A stretch of 57,427 nt of DNA from a virus. The stretch lies in IMG/VR virus record IMGVR_UViG_3300050821_005911, positions 1-57,427 of that record; one strand, given 5' to 3'. Shown piece by piece: positions 35,285-42,913 of the stretch. Each line of letters opens with the position of its first letter. Position 1 is the first letter of the stretch. The position numbers were made by a program, and so were the translations under genes. The notes beneath the pieces were generated by a model that saw only the letters and a program-made list of their open reading frames with translations, did no database searches and was not told the origin of the DNA.

Positions 35285-35446
35285 CTATGCCCTGCGCGAG
35301 TTGCCGGGGATGTATTTCATCGGGTCGGCGGGCTTGGCGACCGGAGGATTGTGCGTGTCCGGGCCGGGTTCGCGCCCCGGACGACCGACCGTGATCGGAG
35401 ACTTCAGCATTTCCGAGTCGAATGTGTTACCGAACTTGTCTACCAT
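35285..35446 (-). CDS. Small hypothetical protein
   Basis: 53 aa (MVDKFGNTFDSEMLKSPITVGRPG...). It has a strong ribosome site (GAGGAGG, 7 nt). Pro-rich and soluble, ending KYIPGNSRRA. The next gene starts 10 nt after its stop. Short Pro-rich proteins of this sort are often found next to portal and scaffold genes; the role is unknown. Confidence 0.6.
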   Translation of the reverse strand: MVDKFGNTFDSEMLKSPITVGRPGREPGPDTHNPPVAKPADPMKYIPGNSRRA

Positions 35447-35469
35447 TGCGTCCTCCTCAGGTTGAGTGA

Positions 35470-35524
35470 AAGGAGCGGCCTCTCTGGTGACCGCCCCTTC
35501 AGGCTCTTAGTACCTCTCAGGTAC
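35470..35524 (-). terminator. Two adjacent hairpins between mini-genes
   Basis: On the - strand a 6-bp palindrome (GTACCT, loop of 3, AGGTAC; 35524-35510) is followed by a 9-bp stem AAGGGGCGG/CCGCTCCTT with one G-T pair (35499-35470) and then TTCACTC. They lie in a rare gap of about 80 bases between the 13-residue and 53-residue genes. They may be a weak terminator or a processing or stability element. Confidence 0.45.
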
Positions 35525-35529
35525 CGTTG

Positions 35530-35571
35530 TTACTTGCGGCGTCCGCCGCGGTGTTTCTTCCGATGGTCCAT
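35530..35571 (-). CDS. Possible 13-residue basic peptide
   Basis: MDHRKKHRGGRRK followed by TAA. It has a strong AGAGGAGG ribosome site 7-8 nt before the ATG, and eight of thirteen residues are basic. The strength of the site in front of such a short frame is the only evidence. It could be a leader peptide acting on the hairpins just downstream rather than a functional product. Confidence 0.4.
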   Translation of the reverse strand: MDHRKKHRGGRRK

Positions 35572-35629
35572 AACAGCACCTCCTCTCATAGATTCCACAG
35601 TGCGAGAAAGGAGTACCAGGCCACTGCGG

Positions 35630-35872
35630 TCACGCGACAAATTCTGCGGCAGGCTCCGGGCGCTGCTCGCGCTCGTCTCCATAGGCGTCCAAGAGCGATT
35701 GGCACTGACGGGCTACGAACGCCTCGAATGTGCCCTCGTCGATCAACTCTTCGTAGTACGTCTCCTCGGGAATGCCGAATGGGATGGCTAGGCGTCCGTT
35801 GAGCGCCGCCCGGACGCTGATGTAGCCCGGTTCGTTGCGCCACACGCGGAGGATTTCCAGTCCCGGTTGCAT
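35630..35872 (-). CDS. Hypothetical protein
   Basis: 80 aa (MQPGLEILRVWRNEPGYISVRAALNGRLAIPFG...), with the start taken at 35872 so that it follows the HTH gene. The N-terminal half is beta-like and the C-terminal half a charged helix (EELIDEGTFEAFVARQCQSLLDAYGDERE). No family is known. No clear ribosome site, so the start is tentative. Confidence 0.55.
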   Translation of the reverse strand: MQPGLEILRVWRNEPGYISVRAALNGRLAIPFGIPEETYYEELIDEGTFEAFVARQCQSLLDAYGDEREQRPEPAAEFVA

Positions 35873-35892
35873 CGCTGGGACTGAGGATAGGC

Positions 35893-36075
35893 TTATTGCG
35901 GAGGGAGTTGATACCGCTGGGTTTCGGGATACGCGATCCACCACGAGTTGCGAGTGCGGTAGATACGGAATCCGAACGCGGTGAGAGTGCCATCGCGGCA
36001 CCACTCGCGCACGCGCTGCTCGGAGCGATGGTACTCGGCGGAGACTTCAGCGATGGTGAACCACTGCGAGTTCAT
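35893..36075 (-). CDS. Small MerR/excisionase-type helix-turn-helix protein
   Basis: 60 aa. FTIAEVSAEYHRSEQRVREWCRDGTLTAFGFRIYRTRNSWWIAYPE is the HTH_17 pattern: a helix, a turn with RSEQRVREW as the recognition helix, and a wing ending in WWI. Such proteins act as excisionases or small regulators. No integrase is seen, so a transcription or DNA-bending role is more likely. The ATG overlaps the previous stop (ATGA). Confidence 0.72.
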   Translation of the reverse strand: MNSQWFTIAEVSAEYHRSEQRVREWCRDGTLTAFGFRIYRTRNSWWIAYPETQRYQLPPQ

Positions 36076-36299
36076 AACAAGTAGGCTAGGTCATACACAC
36101 AGCGACAGCAGTCGTCACAGAGGTTGCATTCGATACAGACGCGACGCTTGAACTTGAACTGGCCGCAACTGATGCACATGATACGGTCCCATGTCCCCGG
36201 CGCGAATCCGCAACTCTGAGAGTCGTCGCACTCGACGCCGCAGAGGAGGGAGCCGTGATTCAAAAAGCCTCGTAAATGGTCATCATAAGGAATTGACAC
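36072..36299 (-). CDS. Cysteine-rich zinc-binding mini-protein (copy A)
   Basis: 75 aa with 11 cysteines. The first half has CGVECDDSQSCG. The second has CISCGQFKFKRRVCIECNLCDDCCRC. The closing CxxCNxCxxCCxC motif recurs in the next gene. It would bind two or more zinc ions. Function unknown. It overlaps the upstream copy by about 40 bases. Confidence 0.6.
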   Translation of the reverse strand: MSIPYDDHLRGFLNHGSLLCGVECDDSQSCGFAPGTWDRIMCISCGQFKFKRRVCIECNLCDDCCRCVYDLAYLL

Positions 36300-36430
36300 T
36301 CACAACACTGCAAACACATATTACAGCGCATGCAGGTATCTAATATCCCTACCTGACTATCGCAAGCCATACAAAACCTCACCATGTAAGACATATCTCC
36401 GCTGAGACAATGCTTCCGCTCGAAACTCAT
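36260..36430 (-). CDS. Cysteine-rich zinc-binding mini-protein (copy B)
   Basis: 56 aa from ATG 36430, overlapping the portal stop (ATGA). It has nine cysteines: CLSGD, then CMACDSQVGILDTCMRCNMCLQCCEC. The CxxCNxCxxCCxC end is the same as in copy A, so the two are probably an old tandem duplication. The DNA is AT-rich compared with the portal gene. Confidence 0.6.
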   Translation of the reverse strand: MSFERKHCLSGDMSYMVRFCMACDSQVGILDTCMRCNMCLQCCECQFLMMTIYEAF

Positions 36431-38109
36431 TTTCGTGTCCCGCGAGTCTTGGCGAGGGCCACGAGAGCCTGCTCTTGCTCGATGTTCGCCGCGATCTTCT
36501 CCGCATCCGGGAACTCCAGCGTATCCAGAGTCGTGTGCACGTCGAGCAATCCGGCTTTGCGCAACTCTGGTGCCATCTTCCGCAGCATCGCCTGCGAGAA
36601 CGGCAGGATGGACGCGTCGTCCAGTTCGAAGTCGTACTGGTCGGGGCGGTTGGTGGACTGCCACTTGACCGTCTCGTAGCCCTGCGCCGTCTTCATAAAC
36701 ATATTCTGCGTGGGCTGGAAGCGGAGCATGGTGTAGAAGAGGAGTTCGCCGAGGCGCTGGAAGGACACCGAGTTGAGGCGACCACGCAACTGAGTGACGC
36801 CCTGCGACCGGATCACGGAGGAGTCGAACAAGTCCGTGGAGATGTTGCCCGCGCCCGGCTTCCCAGAGCGAGCGTCGGTGAATCCCTGCAACTCCTTCTG
36901 CTTATCGAGGAACATCTGCGGGAGGGCCGTCATCGACTGCGGCATCGGCGCAGGGTAGACGGCCTGTGGCACCGGCGAGTTGGCGTTGATAATCTGCACC
37001 TCGCCCGGCATGCCGCCGAACGCCTCCGGGTCGATGCCGGTGCGCTCGTCGATGAACCACACGCCGTTGTTCAGGCGGACGGCGTTCTCGAAGAGGCCCG
37101 TGTAGAGGCGCTCCCCCGCCGATTGTAGTTCCTTGGAGTAGCGGATAGCGGGCGTGGCCCATATGGAGTACAGAGGGAGAGTGGACCAGAACGGGACCAC
37201 GGGGAACATCTTCAACGGATAGGGATTGTCGCCGTCCTGCAGGGTCCAGCCCTCGCACTCGACGATCAGGCGACCGTTAGGGTACTTCCAGGCGAAGTCC
37301 GCGGGCACGATCGCGCCGGAAGGGAGCGAGTGGTCCTCGATCTTCTCGCGGGTATAGTCGTGGCAGTAGCACCAGCGGACGCGCACGCGGTTGTCGTTCG
37401 GGATGGCGCGGTTGGCGGGGAGGCCGGGGACCATAGCCATTGGCCCCGGAGGCATCTGGAAGCCGCCGCCGGAGTCGCCGAGGACGGGAGAGACGGAGCG
37501 CCCTCCGACGCGGGGGCGGACCTGGGACGCCGCGGAGCCCCAGCGAGAGCGCACCTCTTCAAGATGCATCCGATCCTCGAAGATGACGTAGGACCAGTTG
37601 CAGGTGTAGTCGGTCCAAGGGTCGCAGTCGAATGTGCGCGGGTCACGCATCTTGACCCAGGTGGAGCCGCGGCCCTGGCGGGCGTCGGGATCGTAGCCCA
37701 CCTGCATCGGGCACATGCCGGAGAAGAGGGACATGAGAGTCGTGAACATGGCGTGGTAGTTGACGTGAGAGGTGCGCCATGCGCATTGGAGTCCCTTCTC
37801 CCGGTCCTCGTCGCGCTCGCCCTTAGAGTGGTTGACGATGTACGGGCGCGGGGAGGTTTCGGAGAGATCGTTGGCCTCGTGCATCATCAGGACTTGGAGC
37901 TGCGGGACGCGCACGGCGGGGCGGAAGGAGGGCAGAGGGTCCGCGCCTTCGGAGAGGGAGTAGAAGGATTCCACCTCGTCGAACCAGTTGCGGCCTAGCT
38001 GATGGTCACGGTGGTCCTGCGAGATGCGTTGCCACTGATCTATATGCTTCGATATCGGAGAGTAGTAGTCCGCCGACTTGCGCGTCGTGATGAGGGCGAG
38101 GTTAGCCAT
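36427..38109 (-). CDS. Portal protein
   Basis: 560 aa. It has typical portal character: a helical start (ISKHIDQWQRISQDHRDHQLGRNWFDEVE), a long mixed middle, a stem/wing with AIRYSKELQSAGERLYTGLFENAVRLNNGVWFID, and a C-terminal helix bundle (GRLNSVSFQRLGELLFYTMLRF). It follows the terminase by several small genes and precedes the scaffold and capsid genes. No protease motif is fused to it. Confidence 0.8.
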   Translation of the reverse strand: MANLALITTRKSADYYSPISKHIDQWQRISQDHRDHQLGRNWFDEVESFYSLSEGADPLPSFRPAVRVPQLQVLMMHEANDLSETSPRPYIVNHSKGERDEDREKGLQCAWRTSHVNYHAMFTTLMSLFSGMCPMQVGYDPDARQGRGSTWVKMRDPRTFDCDPWTDYTCNWSYVIFEDRMHLEEVRSRWGSAASQVRPRVGGRSVSPVLGDSGGGFQMPPGPMAMVPGLPANRAIPNDNRVRVRWCYCHDYTREKIEDHSLPSGAIVPADFAWKYPNGRLIVECEGWTLQDGDNPYPLKMFPVVPFWSTLPLYSIWATPAIRYSKELQSAGERLYTGLFENAVRLNNGVWFIDERTGIDPEAFGGMPGEVQIINANSPVPQAVYPAPMPQSMTALPQMFLDKQKELQGFTDARSGKPGAGNISTDLFDSSVIRSQGVTQLRGRLNSVSFQRLGELLFYTMLRFQPTQNMFMKTAQGYETVKWQSTNRPDQYDFELDDASILPFSQAMLRKMAPELRKAGLLDVHTTLDTLEFPDAEKIAANIEQEQALVALAKTRGTRK

Positions 38110-38287
38110 TCTTCCTTATCGGCCCCGGTCGCCAAGAGCCGTCCCTGCGTTGCGGCGAGTCGCTCCGTCCGGGGATGCCGATGCGAGTACCGGGTAGCGT
38201 CCCAGCGCGCTTGCGGAACACGCGGTTGGTCTCTTCGTCGGCGGATCCGTAGGCGCTAGATGGGATCGGAGCCGGAGGGCGGGGCAT
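38102..38287 (-). CDS. Small Pro/Arg-rich protein
   Basis: 61 aa from ATG 38287, two bases after the preceding stop (TGAGATG) and 10 nt after GGAGG. The sequence (MPRPPAPIPSSAYGSADEETNRVFRKRAG...) is Pro/Arg/Gly-rich, likely unfolded and basic. It sits just before the portal gene. The function is unknown. Confidence 0.55.
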   Translation of the reverse strand: MPRPPAPIPSSAYGSADEETNRVFRKRAGTLPGTRIGIPGRSDSPQRRDGSWRPGPIRKNG

Positions 38288-38288
38288 C

Positions 38289-38405
38289 TCAGTACCGCCT
38301 CCGGTGGCGCGCAGGCGCGGTGACACGTCCCTTGCCGCTGCGACCGGAGGGATGAGATGCGCGACGGTGGAACGCATACTTCTGTGGATTACGTTTAGGC
38401 TTCAT
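38289..38405 (-). CDS. Basic 38-residue protein
   Basis: MKPKRNPQKYAFHRRASHPSG... ends HRRRY. About 13 of 38 residues are Lys/Arg, with no acidic residue. The start lies inside the end of the zinc-ribbon gene (11-base overlap). It belongs to the set of tiny basic genes around the head module. Confidence 0.55.
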   Translation of the reverse strand: MKPKRNPQKYAFHRRASHPSGRSGKGRVTAPARHRRRY

Positions 38406-38583
38406 TCAGTTCCTCCGCGAACCCGTTGAGCCGATCCACGCGGAACACGCGATCGTGTAGAGAGCAGAACTCCGACCCCTCGTGCTTCATGATGTGGACG
38501 CGCCGGTCCTGCTCGCGCTGCTTGACGAGGCCGATGCCGCAGGCGGGACACTCGACGATGCCGGACTGGACGATGAAGTGCAT
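38395..38583 (-). CDS. Small zinc-finger protein
   Basis: 62 aa. CPACGIGLVKQ and HIMKHEGSEFCSLHDR give a CxxC...H...C/H set that could bind one zinc. The ATG overlaps the previous stop (ATGA). No function is known. Confidence 0.6.
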   Translation of the reverse strand: MHFIVQSGIVECPACGIGLVKQREQDRRVHIMKHEGSEFCSLHDRVFRVDRLNGFAEELNEA

Positions 38584-38804
38584 CAGGTGCGCCCCTTGCC
38601 ACGCTTACTCTTACGATCCGTCTTACGCATGTAGTAAGTGGAAGAGTCGCCGCGCTTCATGGCTTCTGTTTGAGCATGGCGATACGTGGGCGTCTTTGGC
38701 CTCGGGGCGTCGGTGGATACCATCTTACCAGTCCGATTGTCCCACACTCCGCTCAAGGCTCCCCCGAATCTTGAGGCTGATTCGTATCTCTCTCCATCCG
38801 CCAT
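38583..38804 (-). CDS. Small hypothetical protein
   Basis: 73 aa from ATG 38804, overlapping the previous stop (ATGA). Gly/Ser/Lys-rich, ending in a very basic KTDRKSKRGKGRT. It probably binds nucleic acid or the virion; nothing more can be said. Confidence 0.55.
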   Translation of the reverse strand: MADGERYESASRFGGALSGVWDNRTGKMVSTDAPRPKTPTYRHAQTEAMKRGDSSTYYMRKTDRKSKRGKGRT

Positions 38805-39112
38805 CAGGATTCCTCCGACGCAGAGTTGAGCCACACGTTGAAGAGGTCGACCATCGACTTGCCGCCGGTGCCGCCCTTCTTGATGTGCTGTTGCAAGTCC
38901 TCGATCTTGTCGAGGAGTTCCTTGGCCGACATCAGCCCGCCGCTCACGAGCAGCGCCGAGTTGTCCATCAGATCCTTGAGAAGATCGCCGTAGGCTTGCG
39001 GCTCGGAGTTGTCGAATCCGGTGGCGAACGAGCGGCTGATACGCTCGAACACAGTCAGCGCCGTGAGGCGGTCCTTCACCGGGTCGCCGGTTACGACGGT
39101 CGGGTCCGCCAC
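38804..39112 (-). CDS. Small helical protein of the packaging/head module
   Basis: 102 aa, two or three helices (RLTALTVFERISRSFATGF; YGDLLKDLMDNSALLVSGGLMSAKELLDKIEDLQQHIKK). No motif. Lies between terminase and portal genes. It overlaps the start of the next gene and is overlapped by the preceding one by 22 bases. Possible head-completion or chaperone role, by position only. Confidence 0.5.
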   Translation of the reverse strand: MADPTVVTGDPVKDRLTALTVFERISRSFATGFDNSEPQAYGDLLKDLMDNSALLVSGGLMSAKELLDKIEDLQQHIKKGGTGGKSMVDLFNVWLNSASEES

Positions 39113-39561
39113 GGCATCGCGCCCGCTTCCGCGCGGGCCTGACGGAGACGCTCCTGCTGCGCCGAGTGTGCCCGCTGTGCCATCTCCTCCTCGCGCATCG
39201 CCAGATCGATGTCGTCGTGGACCGCGTGGCGCGGAGGCTGTAACGACGGCGAGGATTCCTGGCGATCCGAAGTGGAACCCTGGGGGGATCTTATCGTCCT
39301 TGGTCTCGTCTGAGATGGCTCCTCCGCCGTCGGGGAGAGGAAGATCGCCTCCGCTCCCCTTCGCGCGAATCGTAGCACGAGCGAGGTACCCTTGTCATCG
39401 GGGAACTTGTGGAAGGAGGAGCCGTCGTCGATCGCGGTCAGGTCGTCGAGGGAGAGGGAGAGTTCGCCGCCCTGCTTGCGGAGGATGGCGAGCAGGAGGA
39501 TGAGGACGCGGCGCTGAGGCGGTTCGGCGTCGAGGAAGGCGAACGGGTCACGCGGAGTCAC
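39091..39561 (-). CDS. Hypothetical protein
   Basis: 156 aa. The N-terminal 70 residues form an alpha/beta domain (RRVLILLLAILRKQGGELSLSLDDL); the middle is Ser/Pro/Thr-rich and the C-terminus is a charged helix (DIDLAMREEEMAQRAHSAQQERLRQA). It overlaps the neighbouring small gene by 4 bases. Nothing identifies its function. Confidence 0.5.
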   Translation of the reverse strand: MTPRDPFAFLDAEPPQRRVLILLLAILRKQGGELSLSLDDLTAIDDGSSFHKFPDDKGTSLVLRFARRGAEAIFLSPTAEEPSQTRPRTIRSPQGSTSDRQESSPSLQPPRHAVHDDIDLAMREEEMAQRAHSAQQERLRQARAEAGAMPWRTRPS

Positions 39562-39758
39562 AATTCACCTATAACTTGTATGCCAGCATGCTTGTTAGCT
39601 TTGTCCCAATCAATCCACGCAATAGCCTCGTCCTCGGTTTTAAACGCTGGGCCAGTGCGCCAAAATGGCCACAGACTATACTTGAGAGTAGAGCGAAATT
39701 GAACATGATAGCGCAATCCATACCAGTTTGACGGAACGAAGTAGATTCTATATTTCAT
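39558..39758 (-). CDS. Small hypothetical protein
   Basis: 66 aa, aromatic-rich (MKYRIYFVPSNWYGLRYHVQF...) with a terminal helix (TEDEAIAWIDWDKANKH). The layout of a two-stranded sheet and helix recalls small phage single-domain proteins. The DNA is less GC-rich than its neighbours, so it may be a recent arrival. It couples to terminase by overlap of the ATG with the terminase stop. Confidence 0.55.
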   Translation of the reverse strand: MKYRIYFVPSNWYGLRYHVQFRSTLKYSLWPFWRTGPAFKTEDEAIAWIDWDKANKHAGIQVIGEL

Positions 39759-41518
39759 CAGATCCCCCTCAGTCGATCATCTTCCAGCCGATTCTTGTGA
39801 AAGTTCATGACGCGGGCGAGGTGCCGCTCCGACGTCATGCCGATGACTCCCTGCGTCGTGGTCTCCGGGGAGTCCTGGATCGTCATGGGCAGCCGAGGCT
39901 CGTGCGCCTGCATCGTGTTCGCTACCTGCCGCAGGTCCGGGTGCGGTATATGGTAGTGGGCCATGGCGATCCAGCCGAGCCACGCCGCGAATGCGATATC
40001 GTCGTGCCCTTTCTCGATCGTCCAGCGGAAGCCTAAGTCGGTTTCAGCTTCGCCACACTGCGCATAGAGTTGGATATCCTTGACCACGATCTCACGCTTC
40101 TGGAATTTCACTCCGTCGCCATAGTCCTTGGGCAGCGAGTTCCGTATCGAAGTGCGGAATACATTGAACAGCATCTGCCGGGTGCGCTCCGTAGTCTCCC
40201 AGCCGAGCGCTTGGCGCGGCTTCGTGTCCGGCTTGTCGTCACGGGATCGCCATAGGTACTGGTTGGGATAGTGGAATTGGTCGCGGAGCGCTTTGACCAC
40301 GATGTAGCCCCATCCGCCAGTCACTTCCACGTTCACCATCGCCTTGTTATACCAGCGGCACAGATAGTTTACCTTTTCTGCTAATGCCTCCGGGCCGACG
40401 CGACCGGCGTAGCGGAACGCCTGCTCTCCCGTCTCCGCGTTCCAGCCTACGATGGCTGCGAAGTCCCCCTCCTCAACTCCTTTCGCCGCGTCGCAGCCGA
40501 CGAAATAGTGCGTCAATGGTTCAGGCTTCTCCCACAGGTAGAGAGGCCCGTCGCGCTTCTCGATGAAGAACATATCGCCAGGAGGGCCTTGGATGTCTCC
40601 CTTGGCAATCGGGTCGCAGCACGTCTTGCGCATGTACTCCAACTCTTCGCGGTCAAATATCGGCTGGCCGGAGGATACGAACGCCTCATCAGGAGTCGCA
40701 GGGTATTCCTCGGACCACTTGTAGATCGAGCCGCTGCACAGAGTGTTGAGCGTCTCGCGGTACCACGCGATCTGGCCCTTGGTGCAGTGGAATTCGCTCA
40801 TCAGCCACTTCTCGTAGTCGTCCCGTGGCGCGTCGGCGGCTAACTTGTCAGAGAGGTGAGTGGCCGGATCCTCGTACCAAGGGAGGAAGATCGGCATGAA
40901 GTTGTTCTCGCCCTTGACCGCATCCACCCAGTAGTCGTGATAGGCCTTGCCCGGTCCCATGATGCCGTTGGCAGTGGTCTCGATGATGACGATGTTGTCC
41001 GGGTCGCGGGAGACGCAGTTGAGAAGGGAGACGAAGCTATCCTCGCCAGGGTAGCGGGAGGCTTCGGTCATGTGCAGGGCGGAGAGAGTGAGGCCGCGAC
41101 CGCCAATTACGGTCTTGGCCGTAGCATGGCTGAGGATGCTCATCGCGCCTGAGTGCGGGAAGTAGAGTTCGTGTTGCGTAGGATCGGGGAGGCGCATGGG
41201 CAGGCATTCCGCGAAGCTCTTGCACTGCGAGAACATGGCCTTCCCTGTCTTCGATAGCTGGGCCACGATGAGGGCGGCGGCGTGATCCTTCTGCAAGCAG
41301 TGGGCGTCGAGGAGGGCGCTGGAGTAAGTGGAGATGCCCAGTCGGCGGGCCTTAAGGAAGATGAGCCACAACGGCTTGCCTTGTGCTTGGCGCTCGTAGA
41401 GCTTAGCGGATATCTTGACCTGAGATGGGTTCAACTCGAACGGCATCATGACTCCCGTGTCACGATTCTTGATGGTGAGACGGGAACAGAAGCGCTCGAA
41501 GTTGCGAAGGTTGAGCAT
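39758..41518 (-). CDS. terL: Terminase large subunit
   Basis: 586 aa. The ATPase has a variant Walker A (FLKARRLGIST, about 54-64) and a Walker B ending in ALHMTEA (T151-E152, with Thr in place of Asp). The nuclease domain has GCDAAKG (D343), NVEVTG (E398) and GHDDIAF (D506/D507), an RNase H-like metal site. This is the DNA-packaging motor and head-filling nuclease. It overlaps the preceding gene by one base, and the packaging, portal and head genes follow. Confidence 0.9.
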   Translation of the reverse strand: MLNLRNFERFCSRLTIKNRDTGVMMPFELNPSQVKISAKLYERQAQGKPLWLIFLKARRLGISTYSSALLDAHCLQKDHAAALIVAQLSKTGKAMFSQCKSFAECLPMRLPDPTQHELYFPHSGAMSILSHATAKTVIGGRGLTLSALHMTEASRYPGEDSFVSLLNCVSRDPDNIVIIETTANGIMGPGKAYHDYWVDAVKGENNFMPIFLPWYEDPATHLSDKLAADAPRDDYEKWLMSEFHCTKGQIAWYRETLNTLCSGSIYKWSEEYPATPDEAFVSSGQPIFDREELEYMRKTCCDPIAKGDIQGPPGDMFFIEKRDGPLYLWEKPEPLTHYFVGCDAAKGVEEGDFAAIVGWNAETGEQAFRYAGRVGPEALAEKVNYLCRWYNKAMVNVEVTGGWGYIVVKALRDQFHYPNQYLWRSRDDKPDTKPRQALGWETTERTRQMLFNVFRTSIRNSLPKDYGDGVKFQKREIVVKDIQLYAQCGEAETDLGFRWTIEKGHDDIAFAAWLGWIAMAHYHIPHPDLRQVANTMQAHEPRLPMTIQDSPETTTQGVIGMTSERHLARVMNFHKNRLEDDRLRGI

Positions 41519-42042
41519 CAGACCTTCGCCTTGGCTCGCTCCAAGTCTATCTTGTGGTTGGCTGGGTTATCAGTCCTGAGCATACCGCGATCCGGCATTC
41601 CATGTACTCCTTGCGTCTTGTTGTTCTCCATCGACACGCAGGCACCACTGCAGAAATGATCGACCTCAATGATGGAGCGATCCTTCGCGGAGTAATGCGG
41701 CCTGTTCAAGAACCAGTCCGGCTTTCCCGCTTTGCGCATGTCGTCATAAGTCAAGCCACACGTCTTACATCTCTGGATTTCGGGTACGTTGATCCGCCCG
41801 TTCAGGATCTGCCCCGCCAGCTCGCAGTTGTGCCGCATCTGGCCGAGCAGGGCGAGGGCGCGGTCAAGCGGGATCGTTTGGAAGTGGGAGCGCAGAGCGT
41901 CCTCGGTCGCGTGCTCAGCCGCCCAGCGGGCCTGGATCGCTCGGGACTGCTGTTTCACCGGACGCGGATCCGGCGTCAACGCCTGCGGCGAGGGTTCCGT
42001 CTCCGGTGCCGAGGCCGGTGTCGTGTCCGTTTGTTTTGCCAT
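41518..42042 (-). CDS. Candidate small terminase or zinc-binding packaging protein
   Basis: 174 aa. The first 40 residues are Thr/Pro/Gln-rich; a helical region (HATEDALRSHFQTIPLDRALALLGQMRHNCEL) and a putative zinc site (CKTCGLTYDDM...HFCSGAC) follow. Its location right before TerL is where TerS usually lies, but a helix-turn-helix is not evident. Its first 128 bases overlap the end of the glycosyltransferase gene. Confidence 0.5.
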   Translation of the reverse strand: MAKQTDTTPASAPETEPSPQALTPDPRPVKQQSRAIQARWAAEHATEDALRSHFQTIPLDRALALLGQMRHNCELAGQILNGRINVPEIQRCKTCGLTYDDMRKAGKPDWFLNRPHYSAKDRSIIEVDHFCSGACVSMENNKTQGVHGMPDRGMLRTDNPANHKIDLERAKAKV

Positions 42043-42913
42043 TGGTAGAATCCTTTCCCCAAGTGGGGCCGTGTATGTAACCCTCGGTCTGGCTCAGCAG
42101 ACCCAAGAGAGTGTCCATGTTCATCTGGTACATGTGCGGCCCGAGGTGTTGCGTTGGAATCCAGAAGGCGCAGTAGAGGGTGCCGCCGAGGGCACGCCAC
42201 TGGCGGCAGAACCACCAGTCCTCGGACAGGTAGTTACCCGTCTCAGGCCATACGCCGACCTTGAAAAAATCGTAGGCGTGATCGGTGCCGTAGTGTGCTA
42301 TCTCATCTACGTCCCGTTTATAGCGGATGCCGGGATACCACAGGACCATGCCAGATGGGTCCACCATCTGGTACGGGGCAGAGAGAGCGTCCACCATCAT
42401 ACGGAGCACCTTGCGCTTGTGCAGCCAGAAGCCAGAGCCGGCTTCGAGTACGGGAGTAGGCTCATCCAGGCGCAGAGAGTTCATCAGGAAGTTTACGTTC
42501 GGCGTACCGGATACGGATTCGAGGTCGGTGGATTTCCATCCGAGAGTGGCGGCGGCGTGCATGCGATCCATGTGTAGTCCCTTTTTGGTGTAGGGAGCGG
42601 CCACGAAGTCCAGGTCGAGGGCCAGAAGCTGCAGGACCGCAGCAGGATCGAAGAGGATGTCGTCGTCCAGCCACAAGGCGAAGTGATTATCGTCGTCGGT
42701 GGATTCGCGCAGGAACGTGTCGGCCAGGTTGTTGCGGGCGCGAGTGATCAGGGAGTCGCCGGGGAGAGTGCGCAGGGAGTACCAGATGCCGTGGGCGCGA
42801 AGAGTGCCCAGGAGTTTTACGTGGTGGGGGGCGAGAGAGTTCAGGGCGCGAGTGGGCATCAGGATCCACACCTTGATGAGCGCGGCGCGGGCGAGGGAGA
42901 TGGTCAGGCGCAT
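41915..42913 (-). CDS. GT-A-type glycosyltransferase
   Basis: 332 aa. Residues 14-140 have a Rossmann-like start and the metal-binding acidic run FALWLDDDILF (D83-D85), with DFVAAPYTKKG after it, as in GT2-like phage glycosyltransferases. LEAGSGFWLHKRKVLR and YLSEDWWFCRQWRALGG complete the fold. The last 40 residues are Gly/Thr/Asp-rich. It would transfer a sugar, probably to a virion protein, a host glycan or modified DNA. First of four adjacent modification-type genes. Confidence 0.75.
   Translation of the reverse strand: MRLTISLARAALIKVWILMPTRALNSLAPHHVKLLGTLRAHGIWYSLRTLPGDSLITRARNNLADTFLRESTDDDNHFALWLDDDILFDPAAVLQLLALDLDFVAAPYTKKGLHMDRMHAAATLGWKSTDLESVSGTPNVNFLMNSLRLDEPTPVLEAGSGFWLHKRKVLRMMVDALSAPYQMVDPSGMVLWYPGIRYKRDVDEIAHYGTDHAYDFFKVGVWPETGNYLSEDWWFCRQWRALGGTLYCAFWIPTQHLGPHMYQMNMDTLLGLLSQTEGYIHGPTWGKDSTNGKTNGHDTGLGTGDGTLAAGVDAGSASGETAVPSDPGPLGG

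Noticed and set aside
35893-36075. Excisionase and thus a temperate lifestyle
   Set aside because: The HTH protein fits the excisionase type, but no integrase or attachment-site pair is visible, so a prophage state is not supported by the sequence.
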